This document shows, piece by piece, positions 49,569 to 57,595 of a stretch of DNA of 64,000 nucleotides; within the stretch, counting starts at the first letter, position 1, and each line of letters starts with the position of its first letter. Under the pieces are notes generated by a model that was given only the letters and a program-made list of their open reading frames with translations, searched no databases and was not told the DNA's origin. A program made the translations under genes and the position numbers. The DNA lies in NCBI RefSeq assembly GCF_002087085.1, contig NZ_MWQY01000002.1:1-64000 (forward strand), written 5' to 3'. Origin of the DNA: Marispirochaeta aestuarii (GTDB lineage: Bacteria > Spirochaetota > Spirochaetia > JC444 > Marispirochaetaceae).

Positions 49569-50416
49569 TATAATTTATCCTCCAAAGCAAGATTGTGTAT
49601 AATGACTTCTTCATAACGGCCTCGATGATTAGACTTAGCTGCTATAGTACTTGGTCGAGTTACAGTCTCGATACTAAAAAATGAACTATAGAGGTCGACA
49701 ACTTGAGGATGATTCGCATTTGTGGCAACAACAACTGCCCCTCGCTTAGCAGCACTAATCAGTGCTATTGAGAGTCGAACTTGATCCTCCCAGGAAAAAA
49801 GCACCTCGTTATATTTTAAAAAGCCATTATTATTGTGACTGACAGTATACGGAGGATCAGCAAAGATGAAGTCCCCCTTCCCTGCTTTATGGATAGGCTC
49901 TTCAAAATCGCAAACTTTTAGTTCAGCATTAGCTAAGAGTTCTGCCCACAAGACAAAATCATCACTAGGAAGAACCACCGCAGTCTTAGTTCCCATCGGA
50001 ACATTGAACCTACCCTGACGGTTAACTCGATAGATTCCATTAAAGCAGGTTCGATTCAGATAAAGCATGCGAACAGCTTTATCCATTTTTGCTCCTGGGC
50101 TCTGCCCTCGATACTGATAATAGAAAAGTCTAGAGTGTTGGCTATGTAAAACCTCAAGGCGCTTTTGTAGTTCATGGGGATGTTGGCGTATCTGAAAATA
50201 TAGATTAATCAGCTCTTCATTCGTATCACTAAGTAAAGCCCTCTTCGGTTCAACCGCCGCGAATGCTGCTCCCCCCCCAAGAAAGGGCTCGATATATTTT
50301 CCAGAGAAACGGTATCTGAAAAACTCAGGATGGGATTGAATTAGCCAACGTTTACCACCGGCCCATTTAAGAAAAGGTTGTAATTGTTTTTTTTGTGAAG
50401 AGACAATCTTATTCAA
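49568..50416 (-). CDS. Dam-type DNA adenine-N6 methyltransferase
   Basis: A 282-residue class-alpha (D12 family) methyltransferase that transfers a methyl group from S-adenosylmethionine to adenine in DNA. PFLKWAGGKRWLI is the family start motif, YIEPFLGGGAAFAA is motif I, and FIFADPPYTVSHNNNG is the catalytic DPPY motif IV. LNRTCFNGIYRVNRQGRFNVPMG is the recognition-domain block shared with Dam and DpnM, suggesting a short site such as GATC, though this is not proven. It is the first intact gene of the island operon and probably marks self DNA for the HerA/NurA pair. Confidence 0.93.
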   Translation of the reverse strand: MNKIVSSQKKQLQPFLKWAGGKRWLIQSHPEFFRYRFSGKYIEPFLGGGAAFAAVEPKRALLSDTNEELINLYFQIRQHPHELQKRLEVLHSQHSRLFYYQYRGQSPGAKMDKAVRMLYLNRTCFNGIYRVNRQGRFNVPMGTKTAVVLPSDDFVLWAELLANAELKVCDFEEPIHKAGKGDFIFADPPYTVSHNNNGFLKYNEVLFSWEDQVRLSIALISAAKRGAVVVATNANHPQVVDLYSSFFSIETVTRPSTIAAKSNHRGRYEEVIIHNLALEDKL

Positions 50417-50429
50417 ACACTGATCCTCA

Positions 50430-50936
50430 TTATCTCGGCTCTGTTTCTTTAACTGGACTCATCTTATAGCGCTTATCATTAATCCTCGCAGAGGTAAATG
50501 AGTATTCTATTTTCATCTGAACAATTGGATCAGAGAGCATGTTATCACTATTCACTTCGACTATGAGAAAAGCCCCATCTTTCTTATGAATAGAGAAGTC
50601 AGAATAATAACTTCTTAGATCATGCCTCTCAGGAACTATATAGCTTATCTTGAAATTAGATTGTCTAATAATCAGCATCCTGGTATACCTCACTTTTTCA
50701 ACATCAGCGTGGCTAAAGTGATGTTTTGAAGTATTAGTCCAGCACTGGCTATGAGTCGAAGCATTATTACTCCATATGACAACTTTACTTTTTTGCTGCT
50801 GAATATTCTGGTTCACATTTTTCTTCCCTACCCCTATCTTTCCATGTACAATAAAAAGCCAGAGCTCGGAGTGGTAAGACATTCTAAGTTTTGTCTGATA
50901 CTTACTACAGACCTTGAATCCAGAATCAGTTTTCAC
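50430..50936 (-). pseudogene. Possible remnant of a restriction-type nuclease/helicase C-terminus
   Basis: A 168-residue open frame with no full-length family match that I can recognise. Its second half, SYYSDFSIHKKDGAFLIVEVNSDNMLSDPIVQMKIEYS, follows the spacing of the PD-(D/E)XK tail of type III/ResIII-like helicases (DF...iVEvK...K), but the expected Lys is Asn (EVN). SKVVIWSNNAS upstream resembles the vxWwxRN segment before that tail. It may be the 3' scrap of a restriction gene, or a small active or inactive protein. It lies 13 bases upstream of the methylase and on the same strand. No good ribosome-binding site shows at its first ATG. Confidence 0.4.
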
Positions 50937-51345
50937 CTAATTTAAACCATTATAATATGTACTCATAATCAGATTACCACATATTTGGAGTAAATGTAAT
51001 TAACTTTTTAACCTCTAAAAAAGACTATCATTCTTCACACCCATCCAAGAATCTCCTCCAAGACCTGCCAGCAATACATTCCCTTGGACTCGTTTGCCAT
51101 AACCATCTTTTAAATTATATTAAAAACGCTATGGTCACATTCATGAAAAATTGGTATTACCAAATCTTCAGCTTAATAGCCTTATATCTACAGTAATCAT
51201 AACCAAAAATGTTAATGATTTGACCAAGATTTTCAGGAACTGCCGGGTTAGTATTCGTCATATTTCACTTTATAATATTAACTCATGGCATTACAGGTAC
51301 CTTCTGGGAACACCAAAAAAACTTGGGAACTTAACTGAGGCTAAA
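50937..51345. other. AT-rich non-coding stretch right of the island genes
   Basis: About 410 very AT-rich bases with no convincing gene on either strand. One short plus-strand frame runs from here into the repeat element but lacks family features. The promoter of the island operon should lie here; no single -35/-10 pair stands out. Confidence 0.5.
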
Positions 51346-51491
51346 GGGCTTCCGGCGCTTGTTCTCGGTGCCCGCTCTCGCGGTCACCTGCCACAAGCTT
51401 GGGCTTGCAAACCGCTTCGCGGTTCGCTGGGCCCAGCACTCCAAACCACACTTCATCAAAAAGAATAGGGCTTTTTATCGGGCTTCCGGCG
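51346..51491 (+). repeat. Structured repeat element, right copy
   Basis: It begins with GGGCTTCCGGCG (51346-51357) and ends with TCGGGCTTCCGGCG (51478-51491). The first hairpin is GGTGCCCGC/GCGGTCACC. The second is TGGGC-TT-GCAAACCGC-TTC-GCGGTTCGC-TGG-GCCCA (51400-51435), the same length (36 bases) and internal loop as the left copy but with a different, still paired stem. It lies right after the stop of the ABC permease gene and could also affect that operon's 3' end. Confidence 0.75.
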
Positions 51492-51492
51492 A

Positions 51493-52530
51493 TTATTCGC
51501 TGCGCTCCTTGTCCAATGCCTTCTGCATGAGCACTGCGCCCAGGATCAGTATGCCTTTGATCAGGTCATTTACAAAGGCCGGGACACTGAAGGCGGAGAG
51601 GATCGCGTCGATGGCATAGAGAATCACGGCGCCGAAGAAGCTGCCCTGAATATGGCCCCTGCCGCCGGACATGGCGATTCCCCCGATGGCCACGGCGGCG
51701 ATTACATCCAGCTCGAACATCTTTCCGGCGGTGGATACATCCACGGATCCGAAGCGGGTTATGTAGAGGAACCCGGCAATACCGGTAAGGACTCCCGTCA
51801 GGGTGAATATGGCGACTTTTACCAACCGTACATTGATTCCCGTCAGCCGGGCGGCCCGCTCATTGGATCCCACGGCATATACGTACCGTCCGAATTTCGT
51901 CTTGGTCATCAGGAACCAGACAGCTATACTTACCAGGATAAACAATATGACCAGATACGGTACCGGCCCGAGTTTTCCGTAACCGATGGGACGGAGCAGC
52001 TTGAAGTAGGCATCGTTATCCACTATCAGCGGTCCTCCGTGGCCGAACTGGATCGTAATGGACCGGTATCCCACAAGGGTGGCCAGGGTTACGATAAAAG
52101 CGGCGACCCTCGCGACACCTATAAAAAATCCGTTGAAAAGGCCAAGAACAAATCCCATGAAAACGGCAGCAATCAGGGAAAGAAAAATACTGGTGGTGGA
52201 ATTAAAAACGACAACCCCGATGGATGCCGACAGGGCAAGCATCGACCCGACGGAGAGGTCAATATTACCGGAAAGGATCACCATGGACATCCCCAGAGCG
52301 ATTATTCCGATAAAGACCGAGGACTTCAGAAGGTTCATCAGGCTTGCCACCGTCAGAAACTGGTCACTGGCGATACGTCCGATTATAAGCAGCAGAATAA
52401 GGGACAATATGTAGTTGTGATCGATCAGGAGTTTTTTGAAAAAGGCGATCAGTTTTTCCTTTACCCCTGCACTCTCAGTCGCCTGAATAATTCCGGTTCC
52501 TCCGGTTGTGCCGTCTTTCTTACTGTTCAT
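51493..52530 (-). CDS. Sugar ABC transporter permease (RbsC-like)
   Basis: A 345-residue inner-membrane permease of the CUT2 (ribose/galactose/autoinducer-2) class. A hydrophilic N-terminal ~30 residues is followed by 8-10 hydrophobic segments. Family landmarks are ALGMSMVILSGNIDLSVGSMLALSA, FNGFFIGVARVAAFIVTLATL, FGRYVYAVGSNERAARLTGINV (the ATPase contact loop) and VIAAVAIGGIAMSGGRGHIQGSFFGA. It is last in the operon, three bases after the ATPase gene. Its stop codon abuts the right island repeat. Confidence 0.94.
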   Translation of the reverse strand: MNSKKDGTTGGTGIIQATESAGVKEKLIAFFKKLLIDHNYILSLILLLIIGRIASDQFLTVASLMNLLKSSVFIGIIALGMSMVILSGNIDLSVGSMLALSASIGVVVFNSTTSIFLSLIAAVFMGFVLGLFNGFFIGVARVAAFIVTLATLVGYRSITIQFGHGGPLIVDNDAYFKLLRPIGYGKLGPVPYLVILFILVSIAVWFLMTKTKFGRYVYAVGSNERAARLTGINVRLVKVAIFTLTGVLTGIAGFLYITRFGSVDVSTAGKMFELDVIAAVAIGGIAMSGGRGHIQGSFFGAVILYAIDAILSAFSVPAFVNDLIKGILILGAVLMQKALDKERSE

Positions 52531-52533
52531 AGC

Positions 52534-54033
52534 TCAGCTTACCTTCTTGTTTGATCCTGTTGCGTAATACATGATGTCAATCTCGTTTATCTCGTCCCGG
52601 GAGAACTCTTTATTGACTTCACCCTTGTACATGACCAGGCAGCGGTCGGCGATGCGGTGTATTTCGGGATACTCGGAGCTGAAAACGATCACGCTCTTGC
52701 CATCCTCCGCCAGTCGTGTAATGAGCTGGTATATCTCGAACTTGGCCCCCACATCGATTCCCTGGGTGGGGTTGTCCAGGATATAGACCTCCGAATCCAG
52801 GCCGAACCAGCGGGAGAATACAACCTTCTGCTGGTTTCCTCCGCTCAAGGAGGTTATGGGATGATCGGGGTCCGCGGCCTTGATATTGGTAATGCGCCTG
52901 TTCTCTTCAAAACGCCTGCGCTCTTCCCGGTCGCTGATGCAGAAACCTTTCTTTTTACTGGTAAAATAGGCCATGGAAAGATTGTCTTTTATTGAAAGGT
53001 CCTTCAGTATTGAGCGTTCCTTCCGGTTGCGGGGCACCATGGAGACACCTGATTTGATGACCTTCAATATGGGGGCGGACTGGATTTCCTTTCCCTTCAA
53101 TCTGATCGTTCCGGAGCTCACCTTCCGTGCACCGAAGAGGCACTCGCTCAGTTCTCCCCGGCCGTCACCGAAGAGACCGGTTATGGCCAGGATCTCTCCT
53201 TTTTTCAGGGAAAAATTCACATTGCGGAAGTGATCATTGCAGCCGAGATCCTCGACCTCCAGGACAACAGTATCCTCCTGAACGGTGTTGGACTTTTCGA
53301 CAACCTCATGAACCAGGCTGCGTCCAACCAGCATTTCTGTAGCCTGCTGCTCATCAATGTCTGCGATATTCCCGGTAGCGACAAATTTTCCGTCCCGCAG
53401 TACTGTATAGCGGTCACAGATTGCAAAGATTTCGGGCATTTTATGGGAGATGTAGATGCAGCTTATACCGTGATCTTTAAGGCCCCGCATTATCTCGAAG
53501 AGGTTCTCTATCTCCTCGTTGGTAAGGGCGGTGGTCGGTTCATCCATGATGATCAGCCGGCACTCGAAAAGAAGCGCCCGGGCTATCTCCACAAGCTGCT
53601 TGCGGGAGGTATCCAGATCACGCACATAGTCCTGGGGGTTAATGTCCAGTTTCATTGTGTGCAGAATTTTCCGGGACCGTTTTATCATCTCCCGCTTGTT
53701 CAGAAGGACTCCGCCGTGCAGGAGTTCGTTATGGAGAAACAGGTTCTCGTACACCTGCAGGTCATTGACCAGGTTCAGCTCCTGGTGAATAAAGCGTATG
53801 CCTAAATGAGAGGCCCGTATCGGGGTCAGGTGAGAATGGTCCTCCCCGTCAATCAGAATGCTCCCGGAATCCTGCCGCAGGATTCCTCCCAGCACATTCA
53901 TCAGGGTTGATTTGCCTGCGCCGTTTTCTCCCAGAAGCCCGTGGATCTCGGAATCCCCCACGGCAAGGGAGACATCCTGAACCGCCTTGACGGCATCGAA
54001 ACTCTTGTAAATCTTCTTCATCTCCAGATGCAT
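52534..54033 (-). CDS. Sugar ABC transporter ATP-binding protein (RbsA-like)
   Basis: A 499-residue tandem ABC ATPase. Domain 1 has Walker A GENGAGKST, LIIMDEPTTALT and DTSRKQLVEIARALLF in the signature position. Domain 2 has the degenerate ITGLFGDGRGELSECLF P-loop typical of the class, a good signature LSGGNQQKVVFSRWF and VYILDNPTQGIDVG. It powers import by the permease gene that follows, with the binding protein encoded upstream. Confidence 0.95.
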   Translation of the reverse strand: MHLEMKKIYKSFDAVKAVQDVSLAVGDSEIHGLLGENGAGKSTLMNVLGGILRQDSGSILIDGEDHSHLTPIRASHLGIRFIHQELNLVNDLQVYENLFLHNELLHGGVLLNKREMIKRSRKILHTMKLDINPQDYVRDLDTSRKQLVEIARALLFECRLIIMDEPTTALTNEEIENLFEIMRGLKDHGISCIYISHKMPEIFAICDRYTVLRDGKFVATGNIADIDEQQATEMLVGRSLVHEVVEKSNTVQEDTVVLEVEDLGCNDHFRNVNFSLKKGEILAITGLFGDGRGELSECLFGARKVSSGTIRLKGKEIQSAPILKVIKSGVSMVPRNRKERSILKDLSIKDNLSMAYFTSKKKGFCISDREERRRFEENRRITNIKAADPDHPITSLSGGNQQKVVFSRWFGLDSEVYILDNPTQGIDVGAKFEIYQLITRLAEDGKSVIVFSSEYPEIHRIADRCLVMYKGEVNKEFSRDEINEIDIMYYATGSNKKVS

Positions 54034-54066
54034 GGAACGTCCCTTAATCGCAAAGCAGAATTGTAG

Positions 54067-54089
54067 GGCCGGCAGACTGCCTGCCGGCC
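54067..54089 (-). terminator. Stem-loop between ABC binding-protein and ATPase genes
   Basis: GGCCGGCAG pairs perfectly with CTGCCGGCC around ACTGC. No strong T-run follows on the minus strand. It sits just after the binding-protein gene and before the ATPase gene, matching the position of the hairpins in the TRAP operons, and probably favours binding-protein mRNA. Confidence 0.65.
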
Positions 54090-54107
54090 TTTATTCAGAT
54101 TTTTTTA

Positions 54108-55115
54108 TTAATAGAATGAATAGCGAAGGCTGTATACAGGTCCCTTCATGAATTCCTTGTAATTACTGTTGTCCACCATTTCTGTGGGAACAAGGTGCAT
54201 GCCGGAAACGTCCTTCCCTTCCAGAACATCGATTCCCAGCTCGATGGCGTCTACGACCATGGCAGGAGAGAAGGAGAAGGTTACAATGTCGATCCCCTGG
54301 GCTTTGTAGTGATCATATACCGCCAGCAGTTCCCGGGGGGCACTTACGGCAGATACCAGTTTGATGTTGAGATCGGCATTTCCGTCGTAGCCTTCCAGGG
54401 CTGCAAGAAGACCAAAGGCCACATCCGCATCATGGTTGAATATAGCCTGGATGCTCTCTACCTCTTCCCGGGTACTGGAATTCAGGAAGGTTTCAAGCTG
54501 CGTCTGAGCGGTGTCCTTGCTCCAGTTGGTTACGTAATCGTTGACCCGGACAAAGTTGGGGTCCGCGGTCTTCCAGAATCCATCAGAACGCTGCTTGGGA
54601 ACACTGGAGTTGTCTCCCTTGAATTCCAGGATATTGACCTTGCCCTGTGCAAGCTCATCCTTGAAGTACTCGTTGAAGTAGCGGCCGGAATCCTCACCGA
54701 TGGTAAAATTGTCTCCCATGAGTTCGGCGGTCTCATCAAAATCGCTGATCAGCCGGTCGTAAATAATGAGGGGAATACCTTCATCAACAATCGTCTGGGC
54801 AGCTGCCTTGAGCTCATCACCGTTATGGGGCCACAGTACGACTACGTCAACGCCCTGGGCGACAACGGTATCGATCTGGTTGGCCTGCTCTACAACGTCA
54901 TCGGAAACCAGGAAAATATGATTGAAACCCTTGGCTTCGGCCAGTTCTTTGGTGGCATGTTCGGCATGCTTGATGCTCTCTCCCAGGAATCCGTGGTCGG
55001 CACTGGGCATTATTACCGCCAGGGTTTTTGCCCCGTCGTCCTTCTGTCCCCCGGCATAGATTACCGAGATGCCGGCCATGGCGAAAACCAACATGAACAC
55101 AATCAGCTTCTTCAC
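54108..55115 (-). CDS. Sugar ABC transporter substrate-binding protein (RbsB-like)
   Basis: A 335-residue periplasmic sugar-binding protein (Peripla_BP_4 type). The signal peptide MKKLIVFMLVFAMAGISVIYA is followed by GGQKDD, again the spirochaete style. The mature domain has LAVIMPSADHGFLGESIKHAEHATKELAEAKG, VDVVVLWPHNGDEL and IPLIIYDRLI. AAAAGGAG precedes the ATG. A hairpin stands on each side. The ligand is probably a monosaccharide or inositol-like polyol, judging from the Gfo/Idh and isomerase-type genes upstream. Confidence 0.92.
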   Translation of the reverse strand: MKKLIVFMLVFAMAGISVIYAGGQKDDGAKTLAVIMPSADHGFLGESIKHAEHATKELAEAKGFNHIFLVSDDVVEQANQIDTVVAQGVDVVVLWPHNGDELKAAAQTIVDEGIPLIIYDRLISDFDETAELMGDNFTIGEDSGRYFNEYFKDELAQGKVNILEFKGDNSSVPKQRSDGFWKTADPNFVRVNDYVTNWSKDTAQTQLETFLNSSTREEVESIQAIFNHDADVAFGLLAALEGYDGNADLNIKLVSAVSAPRELLAVYDHYKAQGIDIVTFSFSPAMVVDAIELGIDVLEGKDVSGMHLVPTEMVDNSNYKEFMKGPVYSLRYSFY

Positions 55116-55129
55116 TCTTTGCTCCTTTT

Positions 55130-55148
55130 AGAATTCCCATGGAATTCT
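55130..55148 (-). repeat. Inverted repeat just upstream of the ABC binding-protein gene
   Basis: AGAATTCC and GGAATTCT are perfect arms around CAT, just before the ribosome-binding site of the binding-protein gene. It could be a 5' hairpin or a protein-binding site. Confidence 0.5.
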
Positions 55149-55170
55149 TATTGTATTTTTTCAGCCCCTC

Positions 55171-56304
55171 TCAGGCTGTAAGATCCCGTATTTCAACAAG
55201 CGGCAGCTTCTTTGCAGACGGCACGGTTAATGCAGTCTGGCCCGGGTAGCTGTAGCCGGTTCCGGAGGCAAGGGGCCAGATCATCGGCCTTATAAAAGAG
55301 AGGCAGGCAGAAAAACCCTGCTCTATGGCGCCGTCGTTTTCCGTGCCCTTTGAGTTCAGTCCCTCGTTCTCTATGGAGAAGACCCCTTCAAAATTATTCT
55401 GCATCAGGTAGTCTATAAAGCTTCGCCAGTCCATGGAGTCAGAGCCGCCGAAACCAGGGACCATGGGTTCATAGGAAAAGCGGTCCCACTCGTTCAGAGG
55501 AAGCGGAACTCCGGCGGCGTCTGCCAATTCCTTTGCAACCAGCTGCTTTCCGAAAACGTTGCCCCAGTGAATGGACGCAGCATCCTTTTTCATACGAGTC
55601 GCTTTCAGATGCACCGATTTTATTCTCCCCATATCGCTGTGCCTGAGCACATCCACGGGGTCCACGAACTGCCAGACATCGTGGCTGGGATCGTAGGTCT
55701 CGCCGTGGGCCCTGGACGGGATAAGCTCGTACATCAGCTTTCTTGCCGCCAGGGTGGAAGGCAGGTTGTTCATGGTGCTCGTGAATCCTGCGGAGCACCA
55801 GCCTTCCATGGGGCAGTTTTCGTAGACCACTGTTACCCCCAGGTCTTCGGCATAGCTGATAACAGGGGCAAAAATGCGCCGGTACTCCCGCAGGTTCTTC
55901 TCGAAGGACCCCTCCTCGAGGTCCCATTCGTGGTTGTATCCGACGAAGGTCCCGACGGTAATTCCGTTTTCGTCTCCCCCCAGAAGGGCAGCCATCCTGA
56001 TCAGCTTGAGCAGGTGGTTCTGGTTTTTTATCCTCTCCGCTTCATCTCCGCCGATCAGGTTTTCGAAGGCCCCGATGGAGAAGCGGAGTCCCTTTTCGTT
56101 AAAGGAGTCTACAATCTGTTTCGCCCTCCCGGAATCGAAATTCTCGTAATCCAGGTGGGTTGCCACGTGGTCGACCCTGGTTCCGTCCCGCCGGAAAACA
56201 CAGAGTTCCAGCCCCTGGACTCCGATTCTCACAGCCCTCTGCATAAGCTCTTCCAGAGACAGCTTGGGATACGCGGAGCTCATGATCCATACCGGATTGT
56301 TCAT
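55171..56304 (-). CDS. Sugar phosphate isomerase/epimerase (xylose isomerase-like TIM barrel)
   Basis: A 377-residue AP-endonuclease-2-fold protein. The start is the ATG at 56304 with GGAGGTG upstream; it overlaps the stop of the oxidoreductase gene (ATGA). LRFSIGAFENLIGGDEAER, VVYENCPMEGWC, YDPSHDVWQFVDPVDVLRH, IKSVHLKATRM and VFSIENEGLN mark successive barrel strands. The Glu/Asp/His/Glu metal ligands of the family are plausible in these. It probably isomerises, epimerises or dehydrates the sugar or inositol derivative produced by the upstream oxidoreductase. Confidence 0.85.
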   Translation of the reverse strand: MNNPVWIMSSAYPKLSLEELMQRAVRIGVQGLELCVFRRDGTRVDHVATHLDYENFDSGRAKQIVDSFNEKGLRFSIGAFENLIGGDEAERIKNQNHLLKLIRMAALLGGDENGITVGTFVGYNHEWDLEEGSFEKNLREYRRIFAPVISYAEDLGVTVVYENCPMEGWCSAGFTSTMNNLPSTLAARKLMYELIPSRAHGETYDPSHDVWQFVDPVDVLRHSDMGRIKSVHLKATRMKKDAASIHWGNVFGKQLVAKELADAAGVPLPLNEWDRFSYEPMVPGFGGSDSMDWRSFIDYLMQNNFEGVFSIENEGLNSKGTENDGAIEQGFSACLSFIRPMIWPLASGTGYSYPGQTALTVPSAKKLPLVEIRDLTA

Positions 56305-57467
56305 ACACCCACCTCCATCCATTCACCTGTTTCGGCGCTCTTGATTATCGCTTCGCACAGGAGCATCTCGGCGAGTCCGTCCTGCAGGGTGGGATAATCA
56401 GACGCTCCGCCTTCCACACTGCGTCCCAGCACATCAGAATAAAAATCCCGGAGAATAAACTTCAGGGTGTCCCCGTAGCCCTCCTGGTGCCCTCCGGGGT
56501 AGGCTGACATTGAAGCTGCCCTGGAATGTAGAAGACCCGGGTCCTTCATCAGTATCTCGTTAGCCTGGTCCCGGTGACCGATTTTTATCCTGTTGGGGGC
56601 TTCGGAGTTCCAGGAGTAGGATACGTCCCGCCCCATCTGCCGGTATTCCATAAAGTTTTTGTAGCCTGCGCTTACCTGGCTCACCGTCAGGTTGCCCAGA
56701 ACGCCTCCTTCAAAGGAGAGGAGGATCTGAGCGTGATCCTCTGTGTCCACCGGATAGCTTGTATAGTCCGAGGGCTTCTTTTCCCCTCCCCGATCGAAGG
56801 TGTGGTCCCTGCCTCCCGCAGATTTCCTGCGGGTTTCGAACATGCGTCCGAACTGGGCCAGCACTTTCTCTATCTTGAGGCCCGTAACATACTGGGCCAG
56901 ATCCATCCAGTGGGTGCCGATATCTGCAACCGCCCGGGTTTTTCCGCTGAGCTTCGATTCCATGCGCCAGCTGTAATCGGTCTCGTGGAGCAGCCAGTCC
57001 TGCAGATAGGACCCCTGGAGGGCAAAGATCCGCCCGTCAGGGCTCTTCGAGTTTCGGCTTTTTATCTCCTGGATCATCGGGTAGTAACGAAGATTGTAGT
57101 TTACCGCGGCCTTCAGGTTCTTTGCTTCCGCAAGCCGGAGCAGATCCCGGGCCTCTGCCGAGGTCATGGCCAGGGGTTTTTCACACAGCACATGCTTGCC
57201 GTTTTCGAGGCAGTCTTTGGCCATGGGATAGTGCAGATAGTTCGGGGTACAGATGTGAACCAGATCGACATCCTCCCGGGCAATGACATCCCTGTAATCC
57301 CCGGAGTAAAAGGGAACATTCAGCCTGGCCGCAGCTTCTCCGGCAGCCTCTTCAGAACTCCCCGCAATGGCCGTCAGTTCCGCAAGGCCAGGATTTCTTC
57401 GTACAGCCTCAGCATGAACCGGACCGATAAAGCCGGTACCAATAACAGCAACCCGTAATCTTTCCAT
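56301..57467 (-). CDS. Gfo/Idh/MocA family oxidoreductase
   Basis: A 388-residue NAD(P)-dependent sugar or inositol dehydrogenase. The Rossmann loop is VAVIGTGFIGPVHAEAVRR. The family EKP motif is in HVLCEKPLAMT (catalytic Lys), and the C-terminal half has ADIGTHWMDLAQYVTG, with the Asp/His pair, and GNLTVSQVSAGYKN. It is the first gene of the sugar-uptake operon, with a good promoter, and is divergent from the ROK regulator. The substrate is likely the imported sugar or inositol. Confidence 0.9.
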   Translation of the reverse strand: MERLRVAVIGTGFIGPVHAEAVRRNPGLAELTAIAGSSEEAAGEAAARLNVPFYSGDYRDVIAREDVDLVHICTPNYLHYPMAKDCLENGKHVLCEKPLAMTSAEARDLLRLAEAKNLKAAVNYNLRYYPMIQEIKSRNSKSPDGRIFALQGSYLQDWLLHETDYSWRMESKLSGKTRAVADIGTHWMDLAQYVTGLKIEKVLAQFGRMFETRRKSAGGRDHTFDRGGEKKPSDYTSYPVDTEDHAQILLSFEGGVLGNLTVSQVSAGYKNFMEYRQMGRDVSYSWNSEAPNRIKIGHRDQANEILMKDPGLLHSRAASMSAYPGGHQEGYGDTLKFILRDFYSDVLGRSVEGGASDYPTLQDGLAEMLLCEAIIKSAETGEWMEVGV

Positions 57468-57498
57468 TTAAGTGCATTCCTCGTCGTTATCTTTACCG

Positions 57499-57527
57499 AT
57501 TCTACACCTCATTGTCTTATATGTCAA
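57499..57527 (-). promoter_or_regulatory. Promoter of the ABC sugar operon
   Basis: On the minus strand TTGACA (57527-57522), a 17-base spacer and TAGAAT (57504-57499), near consensus and about 25 bases upstream of the Gfo/Idh start codon. The gap to the ROK gene is AT-rich, as usual for ROK operators, but no single palindrome stands out. Confidence 0.75.
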
Positions 57528-57595
57528 CTTTTATGTTTTATTATAGTACTTACTTGTTTGGTTATAGATTGTTGATTTTTTTCAGGGGAAGGAAT

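Larger units (their letters stand above)
45795..51491. mobile_element. AT-rich defence-type island bounded by direct repeats
   Basis: The segment from the left repeat element to the identical 14-mer TCGGGCTTCCGGCG at 51478-51491 is visibly AT-richer than the flanks and uses more A/T-ending codons. It lies beside tRNA-Pro and holds a Dam-type methylase, a HerA-like ATPase, a NurA-like nuclease and a nuclease-like remnant. No integrase or transposase is visible, so it may be a passive or decayed insertion. Its extent is inferred from composition and repeats. Confidence 0.6.

Noticed and set aside
51151-51468. Plus-strand open frame of 105 codons running into the right repeat element
   Set aside because: Half of it is translated repeat element, it lacks a ribosome-binding site and shows no domain features.
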